Notes under the pieces: generated by a model
What the model was told of the DNA's origin: nothing
What the model saw: the letters and a program-made list of their open reading frames with translations, nothing else
Databases searched by the model: none
Shown: positions 1-7,648 of the stretch, piece by piece
Numbering within the stretch: the first letter of the stretch is position 1
Layout: each line of letters begins with the position of its first letter
Made by a program: the position numbers and the translations under genes
Assembly: GCA_046330935.1 (NCBI GenBank)
Contig: JAXLRU010000002.1
Span: forward strand, 248,001-312,000
Direction: 5' to 3'
From: JAXLRU01 sp046330935
Lineage (GTDB): Bacteria; Actinomycetota; Actinomycetes; Actinomycetales; Kineosporiaceae
Length of the DNA stretch: 64,000 bases

Positions 1-271
1 TCTGCGTGGAGTCGAACCGGAACTCCACCTCCGGCGCCACCGACGCGAACTCGCGGTCGACGATGGCCGCGTACGCCGCGTCCCGGGTGAGGACACTGCT
101 GCCGACCGCGACGCCGATGGTCCGGCCGCTGCGCGCGCCCGCCTCGGCGAGCGTGAGGTCGGCGGCACCGGCGGGGACGACGACGAGCCCGGCGAGCGCG
201 CCACCCCCCGCGGCGAGGACGAGCGCGGTCAGCGCGCCGGCGAGGCGTCGCGCTCGGCGGTGAGTGGTCAT
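1..271 (-). CDS. GH10 xylanase-like secreted protein, N-terminal part only
   Basis: Reading leftward from an ATG at 271, preceded by GGGAG about 6 bases upstream, the frame stays open to the window edge (90 codons seen). It starts with a basic stretch and a hydrophobic signal peptide ending near PAGAAD. It then follows the GH10 paralog at 618-1871 residue by residue (GRTIGVAV, AAYAAIVDREF). At the position of the GH10 substrate-binding motif TPENEMKLDA it reads APEVEFRFDS, so the conserved Asn and Lys of the -1/-2 subsites are gone. It is probably a divergent, perhaps non-hydrolytic GH10-fold protein. The catalytic glutamates lie outside the window and cannot be judged. Confidence 0.75.
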   Translation of the reverse strand, partial: MTTHRRARRLAGALTALVLAAGGGALAGLVVVPAGAADLTLAEAGARSGRTIGVAVGSSVLTRDAAYAAIVDREFASVAPEVEFRFDSTQ

Positions 272-317
272 CACGATCTCCCTCGTTCGCACAGCGACGT
301 GCGGCGTCGAGGGCGAA

Positions 318-359
318 GTCTTACGGCGTCGCGGGCGTGACCTCAACCACTTCTGATCG
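318..359 (-). promoter_or_regulatory. Promoter of the first GH10-like gene with a motif shared by the second
   Basis: On the minus strand TTGAGG (341-346) and TAAGAC (318-323) are 17 bases apart, about 40 bases before the start codon at 271. The 20 bases at 340-359 match 16 of 20 bases at 1938-1957 upstream of the next GH10 gene, including GATCA and TTGAGGT. The hexamer fit is seen; promoter function and a shared regulator are inferred. Confidence 0.5.
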
Positions 360-417
360 TCGGATCCGCCCAGCGGGCCGCCGTCGACCGGCTTTCTCCG
401 CAAGTCGCGTTGCAACG

Positions 418-431
418 TGTGATCGTTCACA
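418..431. promoter_or_regulatory. Perfect palindrome TGTGA-N4-TCACA
   Basis: TGTGATCGTTCACA is a palindrome with 5-base arms, about 150 bases upstream of the first GH10-like gene. It resembles half-sites of CRP-family regulators, but the spacer is 4 bases instead of the usual 6. It may be a dimeric regulator site; no regulator can be named. Confidence 0.3.
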
Positions 432-488
432 CAGCCCCGCTCGTCGGTGCTCACTCACGCGCAGGCGAGTCGAGCGCCCCACTGACGC

Positions 489-535
489 CTTTGGGGACGC
501 TCACCGCGGTATCGCCGCGCGGATGCTCCCCAAAG
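489..535. repeat. GGGGACGCTC palindromic intergenic repeat, copy 1
   Basis: Arms CTTTGGGGA and TCCCCAAAG enclose GCTCACCGCGG and its near complement, giving a long imperfect hairpin. Related units occur at 561, 15203 and 19290, always between genes. It probably acts as a terminator or a REP-like element. Together with copy 2 it fills most of the 346-base gap between the first two GH10 genes. Confidence 0.6.
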
Positions 536-560
536 CCGGTTAGCCCGCGTCCCCACCTCC

Positions 561-608
561 GCTTGGGGGACGCTCACCGCGGTATCTCCGCGCGAGTGCT
601 CCCCCCAG
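561..608. repeat. GGGGACGCTC palindromic intergenic repeat, copy 2
   Basis: Same orientation and core as the copy at 489 (GGGGACGCTCACCGCGGTAT followed by the inverted arm). It ends 10 bases before the stop codon of the second GH10 gene, where it could terminate that minus-strand transcript. Confidence 0.6.
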
Positions 609-617
609 CGGCGCGAC

Positions 618-1871
618 CTACCGGCGCGTCACCACCTTGCAGGTCATCGTGCCGTTGGCGCGCGTACGGCAGCGGGTGCTGGGCTTCTTCGTGCGTGAGG
701 GACGGGGGCTGGTCGTGCTCGGCTTGGTCGTGCTCGGCTTGGTCGTGCTCGGCTTGGTCGTGCTCGGCTGGGACACGCACTGGGGCGCTACGGCACCGGC
801 GCCGACGGGGGCGAAGCACCCCCAGTCGCTGAGCAGTCCGGCGCGGAACGCGGTGTAGGCCGGCTTGGGGGCGCCGTCGCGGTCGAAGAGCACGGGCGAC
901 TCGGCACCGCGCCAGGAGTCGATGTCGCGCACCCCCCACACGGTGATCGCGGTACAGGCGCTCACGGCCACGCAGTCCTGGGCGACGGAGCGGAAGACCT
1001 CCGGCTGGCGCGCGTCGCCGGTGGCCTCGAGTTCCGACAGCTCGACGCCGAGCCCCAGGGACGCGAACCCCCTGAGGGTGGTCGGGAACGACTCGGGACG
1101 CTTCGCCCCGCCGGTGAAGTGCGACTGGATCGCCACGCAGTCAACCGGCACCGCTCGGGCACGAAAGTCCTTGAGCATCAGGTACACGGCCTGCGCCTTC
1201 GGTGAGGCGAAGTCCTCGATGCCGTAGTCGGAGTAGCACAGACGCGCGTCGGGGTCGGCCGCCCGTGCGGCACGGAAGGCCACCTCGATCCAGTCGGCGC
1301 CGGTGCGTTCGAGGACCGACGGCCGCCGCGCGCCCGAGTCGCCGAACGCCTCGGTGACGACGTCCCAAGTGGTGATCGAGCCGCGGAAGTGGGCGAGGAC
1401 GGCGTCCAGGTGGCCCGTCATCGCCTCCCGCTGCGCGGTGGGCGACAGGGAGGCGAACCAGGCCGACTGGGCGGAGCCCCTGAGCGGGGCGTACCCGCGC
1501 ACCTGCTTGTGATGGTCCTTCGCCCAGCCGACGACGCGCTCGGCCGCGGTGAAGGTGAAGGTGCCGCGGGTCGGTTGCAGCGCGTCGAACGCGGTCTCGT
1601 TCTCGGGGGTGATCGAGGCGTATTCGCGGTCGACGATCGCGGCGTAGGCCGGGTCGGTGGTCAGCCGCGCCGCGGAGACGGCGACGCCGATGGTGCGGCC
1701 CGTCGCCGCACCTGCGTCCGCGAGGGTGGTGACGCCCGCGCCCGCCGGGACGACCGCACCCGCGACGGTGACCGCGCAGCCCGCAGCGAGCAGCAGCGCC
1801 GTCACGCCTCGCGCGCGGCGACGGCGGACACCACGGTCGGACGGGGTGGGGGTCGTTCCGGAGGTCGTCAT
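618..1871 (-). CDS. Secreted GH10-family protein with degenerate substrate-binding site
   Basis: 417 residues, ATG at 1871 with GGGAG upstream. Arg-rich N-terminus and signal peptide to about residue 46, GH10 fold about 55-350, then four TTKPS repeats and a short Cys/Arg tail. The acid/base Glu (E174, WDVVTEAF) and nucleophile Glu (E280, ELSELEA) remain. However, the usual PENEMK is PENETA, the RGHTLAWH motif is RGYAPLRG, and the Asn before the acid/base Glu is Thr. These residues bind xylose at subsites -1 and -2 in GH10 xylanases, so activity or specificity has probably changed. The tail motif C401-(K/R)-T-x2-N-G-x2-T-C411-K recurs in the downstream-numbered xylanase at 2095-4518. Confidence 0.85.
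   Translation of the reverse strand: MTTSGTTPTPSDRGVRRRRARGVTALLLAAGCAVTVAGAVVPAGAGVTTLADAGAATGRTIGVAVSAARLTTDPAYAAIVDREYASITPENETAFDALQPTRGTFTFTAAERVVGWAKDHHKQVRGYAPLRGSAQSAWFASLSPTAQREAMTGHLDAVLAHFRGSITTWDVVTEAFGDSGARRPSVLERTGADWIEVAFRAARAADPDARLCYSDYGIEDFASPKAQAVYLMLKDFRARAVPVDCVAIQSHFTGGAKRPESFPTTLRGFASLGLGVELSELEATGDARQPEVFRSVAQDCVAVSACTAITVWGVRDIDSWRGAESPVLFDRDGAPKPAYTAFRAGLLSDWGCFAPVGAGAVAPQCVSQPSTTKPSTTKPSTTKPSTTSPRPSRTKKPSTRCRTRANGTMTCKVVTRR
711..770 (-). repeat. 15-bp tandem repeat, four copies, inside the GH10-like gene
   Basis: Four head-to-tail copies of a 15-base unit encode (P)STTK-type linker repeats near the C-terminus of the protein at 618-1871. The copies are nearly identical in DNA, so this is a young, slippage-prone linker. 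Confidence 0.85.
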
Positions 1872-1937
1872 GGCCGTCTCCCTCGTCGCACGTCGGCGTG
1901 CTGCTCGCGCAGCGCAGTCAAGTCCGTGCGGGGACGC

Positions 1938-1959
1938 ACCTCAAGCACTCGTGATCACG
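1938..1959 (-). promoter_or_regulatory. Shared upstream motif of the second GH10 gene
   Basis: GATCA followed by TTGAGGT on the minus strand, 67 to 88 bases before the start at 1871. It matches the -35 region of the first GH10 gene at 340-359. A candidate -10 (TTGACT, 1916-1921) lies 17 bases on but is a weak match. Confidence 0.4.
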
Positions 1960-2042
1960 CAACCGGCCGAGCGGTCTGGCTGGTCGTCAGGTGCACCACC
2001 AGCACGCATCCGGCCTGTTGGCGAGCACCCCGAGACACGCGA

Positions 2043-2075
2043 ACGGGGCGCCCACCGAGCCGGTGGGCGCCCCGT
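2043..2075 (-). terminator. Strong hairpin terminator after the esterase-xylanase gene
   Basis: ACGGGGCGCCCACC and its perfect 14-base complement with the loop GAGCC, 20 bases past the stop codon at 2095. There is no U-tract, as is common for actinobacterial terminators. Confidence 0.8.
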
Positions 2076-2094
2076 CGTGACGCGAGGTGAAGGG

Positions 2095-4518
2095 TCAGCC
2101 GCAGGTGATCGACGGCACGGACTCGGCGTTGCCGCCGGCCGTGAACGCGACGCTGCCGCTACCGCTGCCGGCCAGACCGGCCGCGCCCCACGCCTGCGAC
2201 AGCGTGGTGCCCGAGCCGAGCGAGACCTTCCACGGCGAGCCGGCGGGGGCGGAGACCGCCACCGTGCCGGTGAAGCCCGACGCCCAGGCACCGGTCACCG
2301 TGTAGGTGGCCGAGCAGGAGGCCTTCCCGGCCGGGGAGAGGACCAGCGGTTCCGCCACCGTGGAGACGTTCTTCTTCTTGGTGATGGTCTTGCAGGTCTT
2401 CTTGCCGTTCTTGCCGGTCTTGCACTTCTTGATCGTCGTCTTCTTGACGGTCTTGGTCTTCGTCGTCTTCGACTTCGTCGTCTTGGACGTCTTGGTCGTG
2501 GACGACTCGTCCGGCGTCGTGGTCGTCGTCGTCACCACCGGGGGCGCCGCCTTGAGGGCCGCGAGCACGGAGTCGTACGCCGCCTTCTTGTTGCCGTTGT
2601 TGTCGAACAGCAGCGGGGTGCCGGAGGCGCGCCACGAGTCGCTGTCGCGGATGCCCCACACCGTGATGCCCTTGCAGGCGGGGACGGAGAGGCAGTCGTT
2701 GACGACGTTCGCGTAGGTCTGGGCCTGGGTGCTGCCGGAACCCTCGATGTCGAGCTCGGTGATGTAGACCTCGACGCCGAGCTTCGCGAACTCGCTGATC
2801 GTCGTCCGGTAGTTGCTGTTGTAGGCGCTGCCGGAGTTGAAGTGCGACTGGAGACCGACGCAGTCGATCGGCACGCCACGGGCCTTGAAGTCCTTGACCA
2901 TGGCGTAGACGTTCTGGGTCTTGCCCCACGACCAGTTGTCGATGTTGTAGTCGTTGTAGCAGAGCTTCACGTCGGGGTCGGCCGCGCGGGCCGTCTTGAA
3001 CGCGACCTCGATCCAGTCGTCGCCGGTGGCCTGCAGGTTGGACTGCCGGCGGCCGATCGAGGCGTTGTCGTCGAACGCCTCGTTGACGACGTCCCAGGCG
3101 TAGAGCTTGCCCTTGTAGTGCGCCATCACGTTCTGGATGTGGTTGATCATCGCTGCGCGCAGGACGGGGCCGTTGCTGCCCTGGCCGTTCATCGCCTGCA
3201 TCCAGCTCGGCTGCTGGGAGTGCCAGGCCAGGGTGTGGCCGCGCACGCGCTTGCCGTTCTGGACGGCCCAGTTGTAGACCTGATCACCCTGCGTGAAGCT
3301 GAAGACGCCCTGCTGGGGCTCGGTGGCGTCGAGCTTCATCTCGTTCTCGGGCGTGACCATGTCGAACTCGCGGTTGCCGATGCTCGAGTACGTCGAGTCG
3401 CTCAGCTTGTAGCCCGCGATGGCCGTGCCGAAGTACAGGCCCGCACGCTCCGCCGCCCCCGCGAGGGTGTCGGTGCCGGTGGTCGGGCCGGACGTCGACG
3501 TCGTGGGCCGCGTGGTCGTGGTGGTGGGCGTCGTGGTGCTCGTCTGGTCCAGGCCCATGAACGACAGCGCGTAGGCCTGCATCCCGTTCTGCGGCAGGTC
3601 GTGGCCGACGTTGGCGACCGAGATCGACTCGACGGGCGCCTGCGTGACGTCCTGGCCGTAGCGCTTGCGGGTCCAGCCCGACTGCGGGGAGTCGGTGCGC
3701 ACGGGCGTCTCGGAGACCCCGAGCACGTTCGTCCACTGCTTGACCTCTTCGGCGAGGTTGGCGTAGTTCAGCGTCGTGTCGTTGACGCCGTGCCACAGCT
3801 GCATCCGCGGACGCGCGCCGGTGTAGCCGGGGTAGGCGGCGCGGGCGATGTCGCCCCACTGCTGCCCGGTCTTGATCGACTGGCCGCCGGAGCACTGGCT
3901 GTTCCAGGTGTTCGACGCGCTGCCGGTGGCGAAGCAGCCGAACGGCACGCCCATGAAGGCGACGCCGGCCTTGAAGACGTCGGGGTAGTCCCCGAGCAGC
4001 ACGTTGGTCATCATCGCGCCGGAGGAGGCGCCGGTGACGAAGATCCGGTTGTTGTCGACCGGGTAGTTCGACTGGACCCAGGACAGCATGGAGCGGATGG
4101 CGACGGGGTCGGAGCCGCCGTCGCGCTTGAGCGCCTCGGGGCTGTAGACGTCGAAGCACTGCCCGCTGCGGGTGGCCTCGGGGAAGATCATGATGTAGCC
4201 GTACTTCTCGGCGGCCTGCACGAACGGCTGCCCGTACCCGCTGTACATCGCCTGCGCCGTGCCGGTGCAGTAGTGCACGGTCACCAGCACCGCGGGCTTC
4301 GCGGCGAGGTTGTTCGGCACGTAGACGTACATGTTGAGGTTGCTCGGGTTGGTGCCGAACGACTGCACCCGCTGCAGCGAGCCGCGCGGCACCTCGGCGG
4401 CGTTCGCCGTTCCGGGGGCGACGATCGCCACGGACGCGGCCGCGAGACCCGCAGCCGCGAGGAGGCCGATCGCGCGGCCCCATCGGGCCCCGGGCTTCGG
4501 GGCTCCTGTCTGATCCAT
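2095..4518 (-). CDS. Secreted acetylxylan esterase (CE1) - GH10 endo-xylanase fusion with CBM2-like tail
   Basis: 807 residues; ATG at 4518 has AGGA 8 bases upstream (an ATG at 4533 is a weaker alternative). Order: signal peptide 1-40; CE1/PHB-depolymerase-type esterase about 45-322 with the nucleophile in GASSG (S165), D247 and H306; Thr-rich linker; GH10 about 350-658 with intact PENEMK, RGHTLAWH, acid/base E480 (WDVVNEAF) and nucleophile E588 (ITELD). A Lys/Thr-rich linker (about 673-717) contains C699 and C709. A short CBM2-like beta domain (about 733-807, terminal Cys pair, Trp at 745, 763 and 777) ends the protein. It should deacetylate and cleave xylan outside the cell. The CBM2-like domain is about 25 residues shorter than usual, so its ligand is uncertain. 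Confidence 0.92.
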   Translation of the reverse strand: MDQTGAPKPGARWGRAIGLLAAAGLAAASVAIVAPGTANAAEVPRGSLQRVQSFGTNPSNLNMYVYVPNNLAAKPAVLVTVHYCTGTAQAMYSGYGQPFVQAAEKYGYIMIFPEATRSGQCFDVYSPEALKRDGGSDPVAIRSMLSWVQSNYPVDNNRIFVTGASSGAMMTNVLLGDYPDVFKAGVAFMGVPFGCFATGSASNTWNSQCSGGQSIKTGQQWGDIARAAYPGYTGARPRMQLWHGVNDTTLNYANLAEEVKQWTNVLGVSETPVRTDSPQSGWTRKRYGQDVTQAPVESISVANVGHDLPQNGMQAYALSFMGLDQTSTTTPTTTTTRPTTSTSGPTTGTDTLAGAAERAGLYFGTAIAGYKLSDSTYSSIGNREFDMVTPENEMKLDATEPQQGVFSFTQGDQVYNWAVQNGKRVRGHTLAWHSQQPSWMQAMNGQGSNGPVLRAAMINHIQNVMAHYKGKLYAWDVVNEAFDDNASIGRRQSNLQATGDDWIEVAFKTARAADPDVKLCYNDYNIDNWSWGKTQNVYAMVKDFKARGVPIDCVGLQSHFNSGSAYNSNYRTTISEFAKLGVEVYITELDIEGSGSTQAQTYANVVNDCLSVPACKGITVWGIRDSDSWRASGTPLLFDNNGNKKAAYDSVLAALKAAPPVVTTTTTTPDESSTTKTSKTTKSKTTKTKTVKKTTIKKCKTGKNGKKTCKTITKKKNVSTVAEPLVLSPAGKASCSATYTVTGAWASGFTGTVAVSAPAGSPWKVSLGSGTTLSQAWGAAGLAGSGSGSVAFTAGGNAESVPSITCG

Positions 4519-4731
4519 GAGTCCGTCCTTCATCTCACTCGCGGCACCGTCACCGCGGAGCCGGGCTCGGCACGGTGCGGGCGCACCGGCCCGCGCGTAC
4601 CTCGCTCGCACGGGCCGGGCGGCCCGTGCGGCGTCACCCTGCGGCACCGTCGAGGGGCCTCGACGGCTCCGGGCGCGCACTCGCCGCGGAAGGGAACGGC
4701 ATGACGCCGTCCACGCCCCAGGGGTCGGACA

Positions 4732-4790
4732 CCGTCGGGACGACCGTGCCGCCGCCGGCCACGAGGGCCGAACACGGTGCGTCCCGACGG
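4732..4790 (-). promoter_or_regulatory. Long hairpin in the leader of the esterase-xylanase transcript
   Basis: CCGTCGGGACG (4732-4742) and its perfect complement (4780-4790), continued inward by CCGTG/CACGG. If transcription starts near 4885 from the promoter at 4916, the hairpin lies in a leader of roughly 370 bases. It could be an attenuator or processing site; this is inference. Confidence 0.4.
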
Positions 4791-4915
4791 GGTGGAGCAC
4801 CCGGCGGGCAGGTGGCCTGCTGCCGGGGGTCGGGAGGGGTGGGTCCGCCGCGCGGGCTCGGGGAGCACCACGGGAGGCGCACGACGGGCGAAGCTTGGCC
4901 CGCCGGGTGTCGGGG

Positions 4916-4934
4916 TGTCAACGCTCGAATCGTT
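4916..4934 (-). promoter_or_regulatory. TTGACA box overlapped by a LacI-type palindrome
   Basis: Minus-strand TTGACA (4916-4921) is overlapped by AACGCTCGAATCGTT (4920-4934), an imperfect palindrome with AACG/CGTT ends and T-A inside. This is typical in form of LacI-family sugar-regulator operators. No good -10 is obvious 17 to 19 bases on. Confidence 0.4.
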
Positions 4935-4995
4935 TGATCCCGCGGCCGACGACGACCGAGGGTCACCGTCGACGGCATTCACCCGCGGGAACGCG

Positions 4996-5037
4996 CCGAC
5001 TTGGTCACGCAGAGGAGTCACCACGACCCAAGTCGGC
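4996..5037. repeat. Inverted repeat CCGACTTGG / CCAAGTCGG
   Basis: Perfect 9-base arms (4996-5004 and 5028-5036), 10 if the flanking G-C pair is counted, between the two divergent promoters. It may be a regulator site or a hairpin that insulates the two transcripts. Confidence 0.4.
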
Positions 5038-5413
5038 AGAATCCAACGCAGCCCTCGGAGCAGTTTTCGGCCCTCGAGGGGCCGACGACGCCGCTGATGG
5101 GTGCGATGTGCACGTTCACGTGGAGCGGCCCGCTCCCACGCCCTCGCGAGCCCGATGACCTCGATCCCGCTGTGAGCTACACCACCGCACGGGCTCGATC
5201 ACGACGAAACCGCAAGTCTCGGATCGCTGAGCGGCTGGGCCTTCCGGGGACGCCGCCCCCGCTGTCGGCACGCGCTGTCACGGCCCCGGAGCCGCCCGGC
5301 CGCAGCCCTCCGGCGGCCAGCACCCGATCGGGTGCCGACGACGGCGTGATCGCGCGCCGCGTGACGCGCCACCCCGATGGCTGCGCCGCCTGGGTGATCC
5401 CCCTCAGGGCTGG

Positions 5414-5440
5414 TCAACGCGAGGGCCCATGCGCCGATAG
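5414..5440 (+). promoter_or_regulatory. FliA (sigma-28) type promoter of the IPT/TIG gene
   Basis: TCAA (5414-5417), 15 bases, then GCCGATAG (5433-5440), followed by GT. The fliC promoter at 43033-43059 has the same TCAA-N15-GCCGATAGGT layout. The start codon is 57 bases downstream. The match to the sigma-28 consensus (TAAA-N15-GCCGATAA) is established knowledge; use by the FliA encoded at 41851 is inferred. Confidence 0.7.
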
Positions 5441-5496
5441 GTCAGCCCGAGGGGCCATGACGACCCCAGTCGACTTCTCATGGAGGAGAGCAACAG

Positions 5497-6582
5497 ATGA
5501 GCATCCTGAAGGCAGCGGCGACCTCGAAGGTCGCCCGCGTCGGGGTCGCCGCTGGTCTGGCCGCAGGCGCCCTCGTCGCCACGGCCTCCACCAGCTACGC
5601 GGCTGTCGCCACGGCAACCGTGGCGCCCGCGACCGGTCCTGCCGCGTCCACCACCGCCGTCCTCAGCATCACCGGCTCGGGCTTCAAGAACGCCGCCGGT
5701 GTGAACCAGGTCGCCGCGATCCACTTCAACCAGCTGACCGCCTGCCCGACCACGCAGTCCGCGACCAGCGCCTCCGTCATCGCCGCCAGCACCCTGACCG
5801 TCGTGTCGGCCACGAAGCTCGTCGTCACCACGCCGTCCCTGCCGGACACCAACACGGCCGGTGTGCACACCAAGCGCGACTACGTCGTCTGCCTCTACAA
5901 GACCGGTGGCACCGGTGCGGCGATCGTCGCGGGCGGCAAGTACACCGTCTACCCGCAGCCGGCCATCACCTCGGTGCTGCCGGCCTCGGGCGCCAACCTC
6001 GGTGGCGACACCATCACCGTCGTCGGCACCGGCTTCACCGCCAAGACCGCCGTCACCGTCGGCGGCGTGGCCGCCACCAACGTCAAGGTCGCCGCTGACG
6101 GCGCCAGCCTCACCGCCACGACCCCCGCCCACGCCCCCGCCGCGGCGGCCGTGGACGTCGTCGCCACCACCGAGGGTGGCGCGAGCACCGGCGGTACCGG
6201 CGCCTTCACGTACAAGTACGCCATCAAGGTGTCGCCGCAGATCGGCGCGAACGGCGCCGGCAACGTCATCACCGTCACCGGCACGGGCTTCTCGGCCATG
6301 ACCTTCAACTCCGGCGCCCACAAGGCTCAGGTGTACCTGGTCAACGGCAAGTACAGCCCGGTCGACAACTCCGGCTCGAAGACCAACGCCGAGCAGGGCA
6401 CCTGCGGCTCGGTCCAGGTCGTCTCCGACACCGAGCTCGTCTGCACCATGCCCAGCAAGACCGACGCAGCCTTCACCGTGACCGTCGTCAACGACGACGC
6501 GATCGACGCGGGCACCGCCTACGCGAGCTACCTGCAGAGCGAGGTCTCCGCGGCGTCGACCTTCACCTTCAGCGCCTTCTGA
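5497..6582 (+). CDS. Secreted IPT/TIG-domain protein under FliA-type control
   Basis: 361 residues; ATG at 5497 with GGAGGAG upstream. A signal peptide ends near residue 36 (TSYAA). Two or three Ig-like IPT/TIG modules follow: about 40-150, 153-248 (with the typical VTxVxPxxGxxxGGxxVTVxGTGF pattern) and 250-361. Cysteines occur in modules 1 and 3. There is no membrane anchor, sortase motif or enzymatic motif. IPT/TIG modules occur in surface adhesins and bacterial cell-surface proteins. The FliA-type promoter upstream suggests co-expression with flagellin, so a flagellum-associated or motility-linked surface role is plausible but unproven. Confidence 0.85.
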   Translation: MSILKAAATSKVARVGVAAGLAAGALVATASTSYAAVATATVAPATGPAASTTAVLSITGSGFKNAAGVNQVAAIHFNQLTACPTTQSATSASVIAASTLTVVSATKLVVTTPSLPDTNTAGVHTKRDYVVCLYKTGGTGAAIVAGGKYTVYPQPAITSVLPASGANLGGDTITVVGTGFTAKTAVTVGGVAATNVKVAADGASLTATTPAHAPAAAAVDVVATTEGGASTGGTGAFTYKYAIKVSPQIGANGAGNVITVTGTGFSAMTFNSGAHKAQVYLVNGKYSPVDNSGSKTNAEQGTCGSVQVVSDTELVCTMPSKTDAAFTVTVVNDDAIDAGTAYASYLQSEVSAASTFTFSAF

Positions 6583-6654
6583 TCCTGACCGGATCGGCGA
6601 GCCTGCAAGGCCGCACGACTCCCGCCGCTCGCGGCGGGGACCACAACCGAACAA

Positions 6655-6686
6655 CCGAGGGCCCCGGCTTCCGCCGGGGCCCTCGG
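6655..6686. terminator. Bidirectional hairpin terminator
   Basis: Perfect 14-base arms CCGAGGGCCCCGGC with a TTCC loop, between the 3' ends of the IPT/TIG gene (6582, plus) and the epimerase-like gene (6705, minus). Confidence 0.85.
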
Positions 6687-6704
6687 CCTGTCACGGGGTC
6701 GACG

Positions 6705-7646
6705 TCACTCCAGGCCGGGCAGGTCGACGTCGGCGATCCGCAGCGAGAAGGTCGCCGAGCGGGTCTCGCCGGGCTCCAGCACGAACAGGCCGTCGCCCGG
6801 GATGCCCTTGGCGCGCATCGTGAACGCGTCGTTGGCGTTGGTCACCGGCTCCAGCGCGAGGAACGGCTTGCCCGCCTGCGGCAGGTAGAAGACGACGTGC
6901 TGGTACAGCTCGTCGGCGAACAGCTGGAAGCGGCGGCCCGACTTCGCGTAGACGAACTCGACCGGCTCGCCGGGGGCGCGCCCGGTGAGGCAGTTGTCGA
7001 TGAACCGCTCGCCGACGTCGCGCAGCTCGCGGAAGTCCAGCCAGTCCTCGATCGGCTGGGCGGGCCCGTCGGTCATGCACGCGACGAGCGGGAACTGCTG
7101 GTCGCAGGGGATGCGCAGCTGGACGTCGTCGTCGGTGCCCGCCAGGGTCCGCTGGAAGTACGGGTGGTGGGCGAAGCCCGCCGGGAACGCCTCCGAGGAG
7201 GTGTTGGTGACGGACGTGACGACGAGCAGGTCCGCGCCGTCCAGCCGGTACTCGATCCGCGAGGTGAACGACCACGGCCAGTTGACGCCGTAGACGTCGG
7301 TGGAGTCGAACGTGCAGGCGACGTGCGCGTCGTCGCCCTCGGCGATGTCCCAGGCGTAGTCGCGCGCGGCGCCGTGGATCGCCGTCCCGTCCTCGAAGTT
7401 CACCCGCAACCGGTAGCTGCGCCCCTCCCAGACGAGGACGCCGTCGCGGATCCGGTTCGACCACGGCACCAGCGGGTAGCTGGCACAGGCGTTGACGTCG
7501 ACCCACTCGTCCTCGGGCGTGGGACGCAGGAAGTCCACCCACTCCCCGCCGTGGCGGATCCGCCCGAACGCGATCGACGCACCGGTCTCGGGCAGGATCC
7601 CGACCCGCCAGTGCTCGTTCTCGAGGACGTGCACGGGAACGGTCAT
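6705..7646 (-). CDS. Aldose 1-epimerase (mutarotase)-like protein
   Basis: 313 residues. It has the galactose-mutarotase beta-sandwich pattern: LVPWSNRIRDG near the N-terminus, IHGAARD, then AHHPYFQR with the His pair, and a late acidic LALEPVTN segment where the catalytic Glu normally sits. ATG at 7646 lies 2 bases after the stop of the GH94 gene, and its ribosome binding site AAGGAGG is inside that gene, so the two are translationally coupled. It should interconvert anomers of the sugar released or used by the phosphorylase. It is cytoplasmic (no signal peptide). The exact sugar is unknown. Confidence 0.82.
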   Translation of the reverse strand: MTVPVHVLENEHWRVGILPETGASIAFGRIRHGGEWVDFLRPTPEDEWVDVNACASYPLVPWSNRIRDGVLVWEGRSYRLRVNFEDGTAIHGAARDYAWDIAEGDDAHVACTFDSTDVYGVNWPWSFTSRIEYRLDGADLLVVTSVTNTSSEAFPAGFAHHPYFQRTLAGTDDDVQLRIPCDQQFPLVACMTDGPAQPIEDWLDFRELRDVGERFIDNCLTGRAPGEPVEFVYAKSGRRFQLFADELYQHVVFYLPQAGKPFLALEPVTNANDAFTMRAKGIPGDGLFVLEPGETRSATFSLRIADVDLPGLE

Positions 7647-7648
7647 GG

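Larger units (their letters stand above)
4519..5496. other. 978-base divergent intergenic region
   Basis: No convincing coding frame was found: open frames here lack a ribosome binding site and family resemblance. It holds, from left to right, a leader hairpin (4732-4790), a promoter/operator of the xylanase gene (4916-4934), a second hairpin (4996-5037) and a FliA-type promoter (5414-5440), which are listed separately. Confidence 0.6.

Noticed and set aside
418..431. Canonical CRP site
   Set aside because: Half-sites match but the spacer is 4, not 6 bases; retained only as an unnamed palindrome.
711..770. Tandem repeats considered as a CRISPR-like array
   Set aside because: The 15-base units are contiguous without spacers and encode a protein linker.
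1389..4704. Long plus-strand open frames opposite the GH10 genes
   Set aside because: They are antisense frames caused by high GC at codon position 3; no ribosome binding sites or family motifs, while the minus strand encodes clear enzymes.
4530..5158. Possible small genes in the 978-base intergenic region
   Set aside because: Several short frames on both strands, none with a ribosome binding site, conserved motif or consistent codon bias.
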